Shown piece after piece: positions 53,466 through 61,365 of a stretch of 64,000 bases of DNA. The position numbers and the translations under genes were made by a program. The stretch is from Saccharothrix ecbatanensis (GTDB lineage Bacteria; Actinomycetota; Actinomycetes; Mycobacteriales; Pseudonocardiaceae). Within the stretch, counting starts at the first letter, position 1, and each line of letters starts with the position of its first letter. The notes beneath the pieces were generated by a model, which worked only from the letters and a program-made list of their open reading frames with translations, did no database searches and had not been told where the DNA came from. The stretch covers positions 4,836,001-4,900,000 of the forward strand of contig NZ_JACHMO010000001.1 of the NCBI RefSeq assembly GCF_014205015.1, given 5' to 3'.

Positions 53466-54032
53466 ATGCGGGTCGCCGGGTTGCTGCTCGCCGCGGGCGC
53501 CGGACGGCGGTTCGGCGGGCCCAAGGCGCTGGTGTCGCACGGCGGCGTGCTCTGGGTCGACCGGGCCGCGGGTGTGCTGCGTGACGCGGGGTGCTCGCCG
53601 GTCGTCGTGGTGCTCGGCGCCTCGGCGTCGTCGGTGCGCGCGCGGGCGGCGTTGGACGGCTGCGTCGTGGTCGACAACGCCGAGTGGGCCACCGGCATGG
53701 GGTCGTCGTTGCGGGCCGGCCTGGCGGCGCTGACCGGCACGGACGCCGCGGCGGTCGTCGTGCTGCCCGTGGACACGCCTGGCGTCACGGTGGCGGCGGT
53801 GGAGCGCTTCCGCGAGCTGGCGACACCGACGGCGCTGGCACGTGCGTCGTACGACGGCACGCCCGGCCACCCCGTGCTGATCGGCTCCGAGCACTGGCCG
53901 GGGGTGTCCGCGTCGGCCACCGGTGACGCGGGGGCGCGGGACTACCTGCGCACGCACAGCACGCTCGACGTGCCGTGCGGGGACGTCGCGGACGGCGCCG
54001 ACGTGGACCACCCCGGGGACCTCACCAGCTGA
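53466..54032 (+). CDS. MobA/MocA-like nucleotidyltransferase
   Basis: This 188-residue NTP-transferase-fold protein opens with the nucleotide-binding loop VAGLLLAAGAGRRFGGPKAL. It has DNAEWATGMGSSLRAGLAAL (typical of molybdenum cofactor cytidylyl/guanylyltransferases), the metal Asp in VVVLPVDTPGV and ARASYDGTPGHPVLIG. It probably transfers a nucleotide to the molybdenum cofactor or a sugar phosphate. No xdh/cox genes are near. ATG 53466 follows CTAGGG. It is convergent with the DivIVA-like gene, ten bases away. Confidence 0.87.
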   Translation: MRVAGLLLAAGAGRRFGGPKALVSHGGVLWVDRAAGVLRDAGCSPVVVVLGASASSVRARAALDGCVVVDNAEWATGMGSSLRAGLAALTGTDAAAVVVLPVDTPGVTVAAVERFRELATPTALARASYDGTPGHPVLIGSEHWPGVSASATGDAGARDYLRTHSTLDVPCGDVADGADVDHPGDLTS

Positions 54033-54041
54033 AACCGCCGG

Positions 54042-54668
54042 TCAGGCCGACGTGGGGCGTTGTCGCCCGGCGTCCGGCTGCACGACCGGCTGCACGACCG
54101 GCAGCGGGCCGGAGGTGATGCGGGGCAGGGGCAGGTCGGGCTCGGTCTCCGCGGTCCACCGGTCCGGCACGTCCAGGTGGCCGGCCAGCAGGGCGCGTGC
54201 CTCGGCGGTCGCCTGCTCCACGATCCCGCGGGCGCGCTGCTCGGCCTCGGCGAGCCGCCGTTGCGTCTCCTGCTCGGCCTCGTCCAGCAGCACGGCCTGC
54301 TGCCGCGCCACGTCCTCGGCCCGTTTGAGCATCTGCTCGCTGCGCTCCCGCGCGTCGGTCTCGAACGCGTCCGCCTTCTGCCTGGCCACGTGCATCAGGT
54401 AGCGGATGCAGCCGGACACGGCGTTGTCCTTGGAGTAGCCCGCGTGCAGGACCCGGTACTCGCCGAGTTCGCTGCGCGCGTCCTCCAGCTCCCGGATCAG
54501 GTCGTCGGCGGTGGCCAGCGCGGCGTCCCGGTCCACCCTGAGCACGTCCAGCTCACGCCGCAGGCGGGCCAGCTCCGCGTCCACCTCGTTCCGGTCGTAG
54601 CCGTGCCACCGCACGGTGAAGGGTGTGCCCTGGGTTTCGCCTGCGCCCCGGGGGTTGTCGTTGTGCAT
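54042..54668 (-). CDS. DivIVA-like coiled-coil protein
   Basis: The product is 208 residues from ATG 54668. After a short N-terminal tail, FTVRWHGYDRNEVDAELARL has the DivIVA-type GYD-x-x-x-V-D membrane-binding start and runs into a coiled coil (RRELDVLRVDRDAAL, EDARSELGEY). A second long coil (RERSEQMLKRAEDVARQQAV, EQETQRRLAEAEQRARGIVE) follows, then a Pro-rich end. Such proteins organise polar or lateral cell-wall growth in actinomycetes. The gene is next to the GH25 muramidase on the same strand. Confidence 0.8.
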   Translation of the reverse strand: MHNDNPRGAGETQGTPFTVRWHGYDRNEVDAELARLRRELDVLRVDRDAALATADDLIRELEDARSELGEYRVLHAGYSKDNAVSGCIRYLMHVARQKADAFETDARERSEQMLKRAEDVARQQAVLLDEAEQETQRRLAEAEQRARGIVEQATAEARALLAGHLDVPDRWTAETEPDLPLPRITSGPLPVVQPVVQPDAGRQRPTSA

Positions 54669-54690
54669 GGCTGCCGCCGTTCCGGACGAC

Positions 54691-55608
54691 TCAGCCCCGG
54701 GCCAGCGCCACGAGGTCGTCCATGGTGCCGTTGAACAGGTTCTGGTCGATCGGGGTGGACGTGTGCTGCCAGATGGTGTGCACCGACCAGCGGTGCGGGA
54801 GCGGGCCGACGCTCTCCGCGTAGCGGGCCACCCAGACCGGGTTCGTGGTGGTGAAGTCACCGAGCTTGCCGGTGCACTGGTCCCACCACAGGGTCGACGT
54901 GTAGATCACCGGCCGGCGGCCGGTGCGGGCGAGGTAGGTGTCGCTGAACTGGCCGATCCAGGCCACCATCGCCTCCGGAGCGAGGCCGTAGCACTTGTTG
55001 TCGCTGTACGGGTTGTACTCGACGTCGAGGGCGCCCGGCAGCGTCCGGCCGTCACCGGACCAGCCGCCGCCGTTGTCCACGAAGTAGTTCGCCTGCGCGG
55101 CGCCGTCCGAGCGGTCCGGCAACGCGAAGTGGTACGCGCCGCGGACCATGCCCACCTGGTACGAGCCGTTGTACTGCTGCCCGTACTTGGGGTTCACGTA
55201 GCCGGTGCCCTCGGTGGCCTTGACGTAGGCGAACCGCTTGCCCTGGCCCCACCAGTGCGGCCAGTCCACGTCGCCTTGGTGGCTGCTCACGTCGATGCCG
55301 GGGACGCCGGCGCCGTCGAGGCGGAGTTCCGCCGGGTCGACCGGCGCCTGGCGCTCGTGCTTGGCGATCTCGGAACCCGCGTAGGCGGACCCCTCGGGCG
55401 GCTCGGCGGACGTCACGGGCGTGTCCGGCCCGGCGACTGTCGCTGACATATGCGGTCCGGCGCCCGACGCCGGCGTGTCCCGCCCAGTGGCCGTCGCCGA
55501 CATGTGCGGTCCGGCAGCCGACGCCGGGGTGTGCAGGACGGCGAGGCATGCCAGCACCAGTGCGGACGCGGCCGTCCGGGACATCAGCCTGTGCGATCGC
55601 GCCGGCAT
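54691..55608 (-). CDS. GH25 muramidase (lysozyme M1-like), secreted
   Basis: The product is 305 residues from ATG 55608, behind GGGAGG. A signal peptide (ASALVLACLAVLHTPASA) is followed by two direct copies of an AAGPHMSATATGRDTPASG-like spacer. The catalytic domain has GIDVSSHQGDVDWPHWWGQG, FAYVKATEGTGYVNPKYGQQ, GAYHFALPDRSDGAAQANYF and PGALDVEYNPYS with the acid Glu. It cleaves the MurNAc-GlcNAc bond of peptidoglycan. Its position upstream of the DivIVA-like gene suggests a wall-growth cluster. Confidence 0.92.
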   Translation of the reverse strand: MPARSHRLMSRTAASALVLACLAVLHTPASAAGPHMSATATGRDTPASGAGPHMSATVAGPDTPVTSAEPPEGSAYAGSEIAKHERQAPVDPAELRLDGAGVPGIDVSSHQGDVDWPHWWGQGKRFAYVKATEGTGYVNPKYGQQYNGSYQVGMVRGAYHFALPDRSDGAAQANYFVDNGGGWSGDGRTLPGALDVEYNPYSDNKCYGLAPEAMVAWIGQFSDTYLARTGRRPVIYTSTLWWDQCTGKLGDFTTTNPVWVARYAESVGPLPHRWSVHTIWQHTSTPIDQNLFNGTMDDLVALARG

Positions 55609-55884
55609 CGGACCGTCCTCCCCTTCGCCGCCGACTCTTCGGCGGAGCCCGTGTGACTTCTGGAGAACGGCTACCACCACTGACACCCGGACAACCTGAA
55701 GATGTCGTTTCCACCCGACCGAATGACGGCCGACGCCTTTCGAGTCGCGTGCGTGACCGTCCGACTCCGGTCCGACATGATCAATTCCCCCTCAGCGGGG
55801 ATATGCCGGCATTAAGGATCACATCCGGGGGCACTCCGTTATCGGGCGCGACTTCGGGGCGCGACGCATCGGAAGGTGGGAACC

Positions 55885-56280
55885 ATGAGCTCGACCCAAG
55901 TGGACTGGGAGCCGTTCATCGAGTCGCTGCACGAGGCGGCCGGACTGTGGGACCGCGGCCTCGCGTGCCGGGCCAGCCGGTGCGACCTCGACGCGGAGGT
56001 CGACGCCGACCCGCCGCGGGTCGTGCCGATCACCGAGGCGGAGGCGGAGCGGCTGATGAGGGCCGTGGCCTTCCTCGCCCGCCGGCTGAGCGTCGCCGCC
56101 GAGTGCGTCGTCTACGTGACGGCCGAGTCGCGGCTGGAACCGGCCATGGGCAACCCGGAGGCGGAGGCCGACGCGCTGTCGCTGACCGCGCTGCACGCCG
56201 CCGCCATGCGGCACGCGGCCGATCTGGCCAGCGCCGCGTTCACCCGCACCGACCACACCGACCGTTTTCACGCTGCGTGA
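55885..56280 (+). CDS. hypothetical protein (131 aa)
   Basis: ATG 55885 has GGAAGG at seven to eight bases. The product is acidic and helical (WEPFIESLHEAAGLWDRGLA; TEAEAERLMRAVAFLARRLS). One cluster, AAECVVYVTAESRLEPAMGN, and a C-terminal helix with many Ala and His follow. No membrane helix, signal or known fold is recognised. It lies upstream of the second class A PBP, with a -10-like sequence between them. Confidence 0.6.
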   Translation: MSSTQVDWEPFIESLHEAAGLWDRGLACRASRCDLDAEVDADPPRVVPITEAEAERLMRAVAFLARRLSVAAECVVYVTAESRLEPAMGNPEAEADALSLTALHAAAMRHAADLASAAFTRTDHTDRFHAA

Positions 56281-56327
56281 ATTCGTTCACGATCGGGTGA
56301 ACAAAGCCGGGTTAAACGTCGGGGCGC

Positions 56328-56333
56328 TATTAT
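56328..56333 (+). promoter_or_regulatory. -10-like TATTAT upstream of PBP
   Basis: TATTAT is unusual in this GC-rich context and lies 72 bases before the chosen ATG 56400. If transcription starts near 56340 the GTG at 56346 would have almost no leader, which favours the ATG. Confidence 0.35.
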
Positions 56334-56399
56334 CCGTACGTTACAGTGAACCCGGTTCCGCGGGCCCTTTCGGCCGGCCGCCCGAGCGTAACGTCAATG

Positions 56400-58532
56400 G
56401 TCATGCGAACCGCGTGCCTCGCCAAACTCGCCGGCCTCTGCCTGGTGGCCGGGCTGCTGCTCGCCGGAATGGCGATGCCGGTCGTCGGCGCGGCCGGCCT
56501 GCTCTCCAACAGGATGAGCGACCACGTCGCCGCGACGTCGGTCAACCTGCTCGACACGCTGCCGCCGCTGATGACGACCATCACGGACAAGGACGGCGTG
56601 CCGTTCGCGTACCTCTACGACCAGTACCGCGTGCTGACCCCGCCGGACAAGCTCGCGCAGGTGATGAAGGACGCCCTGATCTCCGCCGAGGACCGCCGGT
56701 TCTACGAGCACAAGGGCGTCGACTGGCTGGCCACCATCCGGGCCGCGTTCCGCAACCAGTCCGAGGGCCAGATCTCCCAGGGCGCGTCGACCATCACGCA
56801 GCAGTACGTGAAGAACCACCTGGTGCACGTGCAGGAACGGGAGAACGTGGCCGGGCAGAAGGCGGCCCAGGAGCAGACGATCGCCCGCAAGCTGCGCGAG
56901 GCCCGGATCGCGATGCACCTGGAGAACCAGCTGAGCAAGGACGAGATCCTGTCGCGCTACCTGGACGTGGTGCCGTTCGGCGGCACGGTCTTCGGCATCG
57001 CCGCCGCGTCGCAGGCCTACTTCGAGACCACGCCGGACAAGCTGACCGTGCCGCAGGCCGCGATGCTCGCCGGACTGGTCAACAGCCCGACGTTCCTCGA
57101 CCCGGAGGCCCGGCCGGACAAGGCGATCGAGCGGCGGAACATGGTCATCGACCTGATGGTGGAGAACGCCAAGCTGTCCCCCGAGCAGGCCGAGGCGCAC
57201 AAGCGCTCGCCGCTCGGCCTGGCCACCCCCGTGCGACCGCTGCCCACCGGGTGCGTCGGCGCCGGGCCGGACTTCGGGTTCTACTGCTCGTTCGTGGTGA
57301 ACCACCTGACCCGCACCGGGTACACGCTGAACGAGCTGAAGGTCGGCGGCTACACGATCCGGACGAACCTGGACCGGGCGCTCACGCAGCAGGCGAAGTT
57401 GGCGGCCGAGGCGCAGGTGCCGAAGACGACGCCGGGCATCGCGAACACGGCGGCGGTCGTGAAGCCGGGCAAGGAGCGGCACGAGGTCGCGGCGGTGGTG
57501 TCGAACCGCGATTACGGGCTCGACCAGGCGAAGTTCCAGACGCAGTTCGACCTGCCGACCGCGGTGGAGAACAAGTTCGGCGCGGGGTCGGTGTACAAGG
57601 TGTTCACGGCCGCCGCGGCGTTGGAGAAGGGGTACGGGATCGAGACGGTCGTCGACTCCCCGTTCCACCACACGTCAAGGGTGTTCCGCGGTGGGGCGCC
57701 GTCGTGTCCGGGCACCGGCGAGCCGTACACGTACTGGTACTGCCTGCGAAACCACAACTCCAGCTACCCGCCCCGGATGACGTTGAAGCAGGCGTTGGCG
57801 ACGTCGCCGAACACGGCGTTCGTGATCCTGGAGGAGAAGGTCGGGTTGGACGCGGTGGTCGACATGGCGTCCAGGTTGGGCATGCGGGACACGATGGCGA
57901 CGAACATCGCGGGCGTGCCGCCGGACAAGAAGTCGAAGCAGAAGGAACTGCGGGTGACGCAGTCCGAGTTCTTCAAGTCGGCCGGGAACGCGTCGTTCAC
58001 GTTGAGCCCCGCGCCGACGAGCACGTTGGAGCTGGCGAACGTGGCGGCGACGCTGATGTCGGGCGGCAAGTGGTGCCAGCCGTCGCCCGTGGACGCGATC
58101 CTGGACCGGTACGGGAAGCCGGTGCAGCTGACCGAGCCGCCGTGCGAGCAGGTGGTGGACGAGGCGTTGGCGAACGCCCTGGCGGTGGGGTTGAGCGAGG
58201 ACGACCAGGGCCAGGGCACGGCCGCGGCGGCGGCGAAGCAGTTCGGGTGGACGCGGCCGGCGTTGGGCAAGACGGGGACGACGGAGGAGTACAAGTCCGC
58301 GGCGTTCCTGGGTGCGACGCCCGATTACGCCGGCGCCGTGCAGGTGTTCAACGACAGCACCTCTCCGTCCGGTATCTGCGTCAACGCCGGGCCGCCGCGG
58401 TTGTGCGGCGAAGGCGACATCTACGGCGGCACGCTGCCCGCGCGGACGTGGTTCGACTTCATGTCGAAGGCACACGCCAACCTGCCGGAGAAACCGTTGC
58501 CGCCAGTGGAACCGCGCTACATCGGACCGTGA
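56400..58532 (+). CDS. bifunctional class A penicillin-binding protein (paralog)
   Basis: The product is 710 residues from ATG 56400 (GTG 56346 would add 18). One N-terminal membrane helix (LCLVAGLLLAGMAMPVVGAA) is followed by a GT51 domain with SAEDRRFYEHKGVDWLATIR and GASTITQQYVKNH. The transpeptidase has GAGSVYKVFTAAAA (SxxK), ALATSPNTAF (SxN) and ALGKTGTTEEY (KTG). It is a near-colinear paralog of the protein at 47252-49387, including the short C-terminal PLPPVEPRY ending. Which is constitutive and which developmental cannot be told. Confidence 0.93.
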   Translation, partial: VMRTACLAKLAGLCLVAGLLLAGMAMPVVGAAGLLSNRMSDHVAATSVNLLDTLPPLMTTITDKDGVPFAYLYDQYRVLTPPDKLAQVMKDALISAEDRRFYEHKGVDWLATIRAAFRNQSEGQISQGASTITQQYVKNHLVHVQERENVAGQKAAQEQTIARKLREARIAMHLENQLSKDEILSRYLDVVPFGGTVFGIAAASQAYFETTPDKLTVPQAAMLAGLVNSPTFLDPEARPDKAIERRNMVIDLMVENAKLSPEQAEAHKRSPLGLATPVRPLPTGCVGAGPDFGFYCSFVVNHLTRTGYTLNELKVGGYTIRTNLDRALTQQAKLAAEAQVPKTTPGIANTAAVVKPGKERHEVAAVVSNRDYGLDQAKFQTQFDLPTAVENKFGAGSVYKVFTAAAALEKGYGIETVVDSPFHHTSRVFRGGAPSCPGTGEPYTYWYCLRNHNSSYPPRMTLKQALATSPNTAFVILEEKVGLDAVVDMASRLGMRDTMATNIAGVPPDKKSKQKELRVTQSEFFKSAGNASFTLSPAPTSTLELANVAATLMSGGKWCQPSPVDAILDRYGKPVQLTEPPCEQVVDEALANALAVGLSEDDQGQGTAAAAAKQFGWTRPALGKTGTTEEYKSAAFLGATPDYAGAVQVFNDSTSPSGICVNAGPPRLCGEGDIYGGTLPARTWFDFMSKAHANLPEKPLPPVEPRYIGP

Positions 58533-58546
58533 TCAGGCGGACGTGA

Positions 58547-59707
58547 TCAGGCGGACGGGCGACCGCCGAGCGACCGTGCGCCCAGGACCACGCCCAGGCA
58601 CAGGACGGGCAGCACAGCCAGCGCCCAGGTCTGCGAACTCGCGTGCGAGAGCAGCCCGATCAGCGCGGGACCGAGCAGGAACCCGGCCCAGCCCGCCGTC
58701 GCCACACCCGCGATCGCCTGCGCGGCATGGGCGTCGGACTGCGCCGCCGCCGCGCTGAACGCCACTGGGACGATGCACGCCAGCCCCAGCCCGAACGCGC
58801 CGAACCCGGCCAGCGCGACCCAGAACTCCCCCACCACCAGCGCCACCGCCATGCCCACCGCACCGACCGCCGCGAGGCCGCCGACGACGCGGGCCGGGCC
58901 GAAGCGCACCACCCACCGGTCACCCATCACCCGGCCCACGAACATCAGCGCCGCGAACACCGCGTAACCCCACGCCGCGCGATTCGCCGGCACCCCGACG
59001 GTTTCCCGCAGGTACAGCGCCGCCCAGTCGCCCACCGCACCCTCGCACAGCAGCCCGGCGAACATGATCGCGCCCAGCAGCAACACCCGCTTGTCCCGCC
59101 ACGGCAACCCGAGCCGGTGCTCGTCCACCGAGTGGTCGTCACCCAGCATCGCCCTGGTCAACGGGAACGCGAGCAGCAGCACCAGCCCGGTCACGACGAA
59201 CATCTGCGTGGTCAGGTCCAGCCCCACGGCGATCGCCACCGCGCCCAACCCCACCCCGACGAACCCGCCGAAGCTCCACCACGCGTGGAAGCTCGACAGG
59301 ATCGGCCGGCCGTACCCCCGCTCGACCGCGATGCCCTGCGAGTTCATCGCCACGTCCAGCGCGCCCTGGAACCCGCCCCACACCGCCAATCCCACGAACA
59401 ACGCCCACGGTTCCCACGCCAAGCCCAACAACGGCGACGCCAGGCCGTACCCGACGAACACGCCCAGCACGACCCGCCGGCTACCCCAGCGCGCCACCCA
59501 CCCGCCGACCAGCAGCATCGCGGCGACCGAACCCACCGGCGCGCCGAGCAGCGTCAACCCCAGCGTGCCGTCGTTCAGCTCCAGCCGGTCCTTCACCGCC
59601 GGGATGTGCGGCGTCCACGCGGCGAACACGGCGGCGTGCACGGCGAACACGATCGCCGTCGCCACCCGCGCCCGACGGGCCGGAGCCCTCACTGCGACGT
59701 CAGACAA
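58547..59707 (-). CDS. MFS transporter
   Basis: This 386-residue protein has twelve predicted membrane helices, the intracellular loop signature GWVARWGSRRVVLG after helix 2, and VDEHRLGLPWRDKRVLLLGA between halves. It belongs to the FucP/YbjJ-like MFS group that often moves sugars. The start used is TTG 59707, overlapping the DeoR gene by eight bases; GTG 59692 is an alternative. Co-transcription with the DeoR regulator suggests a sugar or sugar-phosphate related substrate. Confidence 0.85.
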   Translation of the reverse strand: MSDVAVRAPARRARVATAIVFAVHAAVFAAWTPHIPAVKDRLELNDGTLGLTLLGAPVGSVAAMLLVGGWVARWGSRRVVLGVFVGYGLASPLLGLAWEPWALFVGLAVWGGFQGALDVAMNSQGIAVERGYGRPILSSFHAWWSFGGFVGVGLGAVAIAVGLDLTTQMFVVTGLVLLLAFPLTRAMLGDDHSVDEHRLGLPWRDKRVLLLGAIMFAGLLCEGAVGDWAALYLRETVGVPANRAAWGYAVFAALMFVGRVMGDRWVVRFGPARVVGGLAAVGAVGMAVALVVGEFWVALAGFGAFGLGLACIVPVAFSAAAAQSDAHAAQAIAGVATAGWAGFLLGPALIGLLSHASSQTWALAVLPVLCLGVVLGARSLGGRPSA

Positions 59708-60464
59708 GCCGCACCTCCACGCCGGCTTCCCTCAGCAGTGCCACCTCGTCCTCCGGAGCGTCCGAATCGGTGACCAGGACGTCGATGTCCTCCACCGGGC
59801 ATACCCGCCCGAACGCGGTCCGCCCGAATTTCGAGCTGTCGATCGCGGCGACGACCCGTGCCGACGCCTCGACAGCGGCCTTCTTCACCGCGCCCTCGGC
59901 GAGGTCGTGCGCCGACACACCGTTGCGGGCGCTCAGACCACAACTACCGAGCACCATCGTGTCGAACCGCATCACCTGGAACGCGTGCTCGGTCAGCGGC
60001 CCCACGAACGCCAGCTCACCGGGCCGGACGTCGCCACCCGGCAACACCAGCCGCACCTGCCCGCCGCCCCGCAGCACGTCCGCCGAGTGCAGGGACAGCG
60101 GCAGCACGGTCAGCCGCCGGTCGGCCAGCCGCCGCGCCACCTCCAGCGTGGTGCTGCCGCCGTCGAGCACGACCGTCTCGCCGTCGTCCACCAGGTCCGC
60201 GACCGCCGCGCCGATCCGCCGCTTGGCCTCCAACCGCTGACGGGAGCGCGCCGCGTACGGGGTCTCCTCACCCGTCAACATCCCGACCGCCGCACCGCGA
60301 ACGCGCCGCAGCAGCCCTTCCCGCTCCAACACGTCGAGGTCGCGCCGCACGGTCATCTCCGAAGCGCCCACCAGTTGCGCCAGGACGCCGACGGCCACCC
60401 GCTCGCCACCCCGCAGGCGCTGGAGGATCTTCTCGTGCCGCCAAGCAACATCCATGGTGTTCAT
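59700..60464 (-). CDS. DeoR-family transcriptional regulator
   Basis: The product is 254 residues from ATG 60464 (ATG 60455 also possible). The helix-turn-helix is RHEKILQRLRGGERVAVGVL, then AQLVGASEMTVRRDLDVLER. The DeoRC phosphosugar-binding domain has DDGETVVLDGGSTTLEVARR, FVGPLTEHAFQVMRFDTMVL and VVAAIDSSKFGRTAFGRV. It probably responds to a phosphorylated sugar and controls the overlapping transporter gene, the divergent SIS gene, or both. Confidence 0.9.
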   Translation of the reverse strand: MNTMDVAWRHEKILQRLRGGERVAVGVLAQLVGASEMTVRRDLDVLEREGLLRRVRGAAVGMLTGEETPYAARSRQRLEAKRRIGAAVADLVDDGETVVLDGGSTTLEVARRLADRRLTVLPLSLHSADVLRGGGQVRLVLPGGDVRPGELAFVGPLTEHAFQVMRFDTMVLGSCGLSARNGVSAHDLAEGAVKKAAVEASARVVAAIDSSKFGRTAFGRVCPVEDIDVLVTDSDAPEDEVALLREAGVEVRLV

Positions 60465-60540
60465 CTGAACATCCGGCGTGTTCAAACGTCAACACCCTGG
60501 CAACTGGTGGGACTATCCGGTAGGACTTGGCGTGCGACAG

Positions 60541-60556
60541 GTTGGTATAGACCACT
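60541..60556. promoter_or_regulatory. DasR/GntR-type (dre-like) operator
   Basis: GTTGGTATAGACCACT matches 13 of 16 positions of the DasR site AGTGGTCTAGACCACT known in Streptomyces. It lies 12 bases before the SIS gene ATG and in the DeoR/SIS divergent region, so it could repress the SIS gene in response to aminosugar phosphate. Confidence 0.5.
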
Positions 60557-60567
60557 GGAGGGTCCGC

Positions 60568-61308
60568 ATGACGATCGAGACGGTGACCGACTCCGACTAC
60601 GGCGACGTCGTGCGCACCCACCTGACCAGAGTGGAGCAGCACAACGCCGCCGCACTGGACGACGTCGCGGAACTGGTGCTGGCCAGCGTGCGCGCAGACG
60701 GCATGGTGCTCACCGCGGGCGCCGGCCACTCCCTCGCCGCCGTCGCCGAGACGTTCTACCGCGCGGGCGGCCTGGCGTGCGTCCGACCGGTCTACCACCC
60801 GGAACTGCTACCGATGCACGGCGCGGTCAGCAGCACGTCCGCCGAACGCCGTTCCGGCCTGGCCGCCGAGGTCCTGCGCGAAGCCCACTTGGCCGCGCAC
60901 GATGTGCTGTTCGTGTTCTCCACCTCGGGCGTGAACCCGTACCCGGTCGAACTGGCCGTGCTCGCGGCCGACGCCGGCTGCCCCGTGGTCGCTGTGACCT
61001 CGGTCGCGGCGAGCGCGCTCGCACCGCGCCGGGCGGGCACGACGCTCGCCGAGAACGCGACCGTGGTGCTGGACAACATGGTCCCGCCCGGTGACGCCAC
61101 CTACCCGCCGGACAACCCCGTCACCGCCGCCGTGTCCACGCTGGCGACGACGTTCCTGTGGAACCTGCTGATGGTGCGGCTGTTCGACAAGGCCGCCGAG
61201 GCGGGCGTGCCGCTGCCGCTGTGGCGCAGCGCGAACGTCGAGGGCGGCGACACGGCCAACGCGGACCTGCTCCGCAAGTACCAGACGAGGGTGCCGCAGC
61301 TCGGCTGA
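60568..61308 (+). CDS. SIS-domain phosphosugar-binding protein
   Basis: The product is 246 residues from ATG 60568, behind TGGAGGG. The SIS fold shows MVLTAGAGHSLAAVAETFYR, VSSTSAERRSGLAAEVLREA, DVLFVFSTSGVNPYPVELAV and VVAVTSVAASALA. The arrangement is that of the SIS_2/UPF0309 group, thought to bind or isomerise aminosugar phosphates such as N-acetylmuramate- or N-acetylglucosamine-6-phosphate. It is divergent from the DeoR regulator, with a DasR-like site at its start. Confidence 0.85.
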   Translation: MTIETVTDSDYGDVVRTHLTRVEQHNAAALDDVAELVLASVRADGMVLTAGAGHSLAAVAETFYRAGGLACVRPVYHPELLPMHGAVSSTSAERRSGLAAEVLREAHLAAHDVLFVFSTSGVNPYPVELAVLAADAGCPVVAVTSVAASALAPRRAGTTLAENATVVLDNMVPPGDATYPPDNPVTAAVSTLATTFLWNLLMVRLFDKAAEAGVPLPLWRSANVEGGDTANADLLRKYQTRVPQLG

Positions 61309-61365
61309 TCGTTCACGAAATCTCCACACGTTCGCGTTAGCCTCCGACTCAAGGGGGTTCTATTC

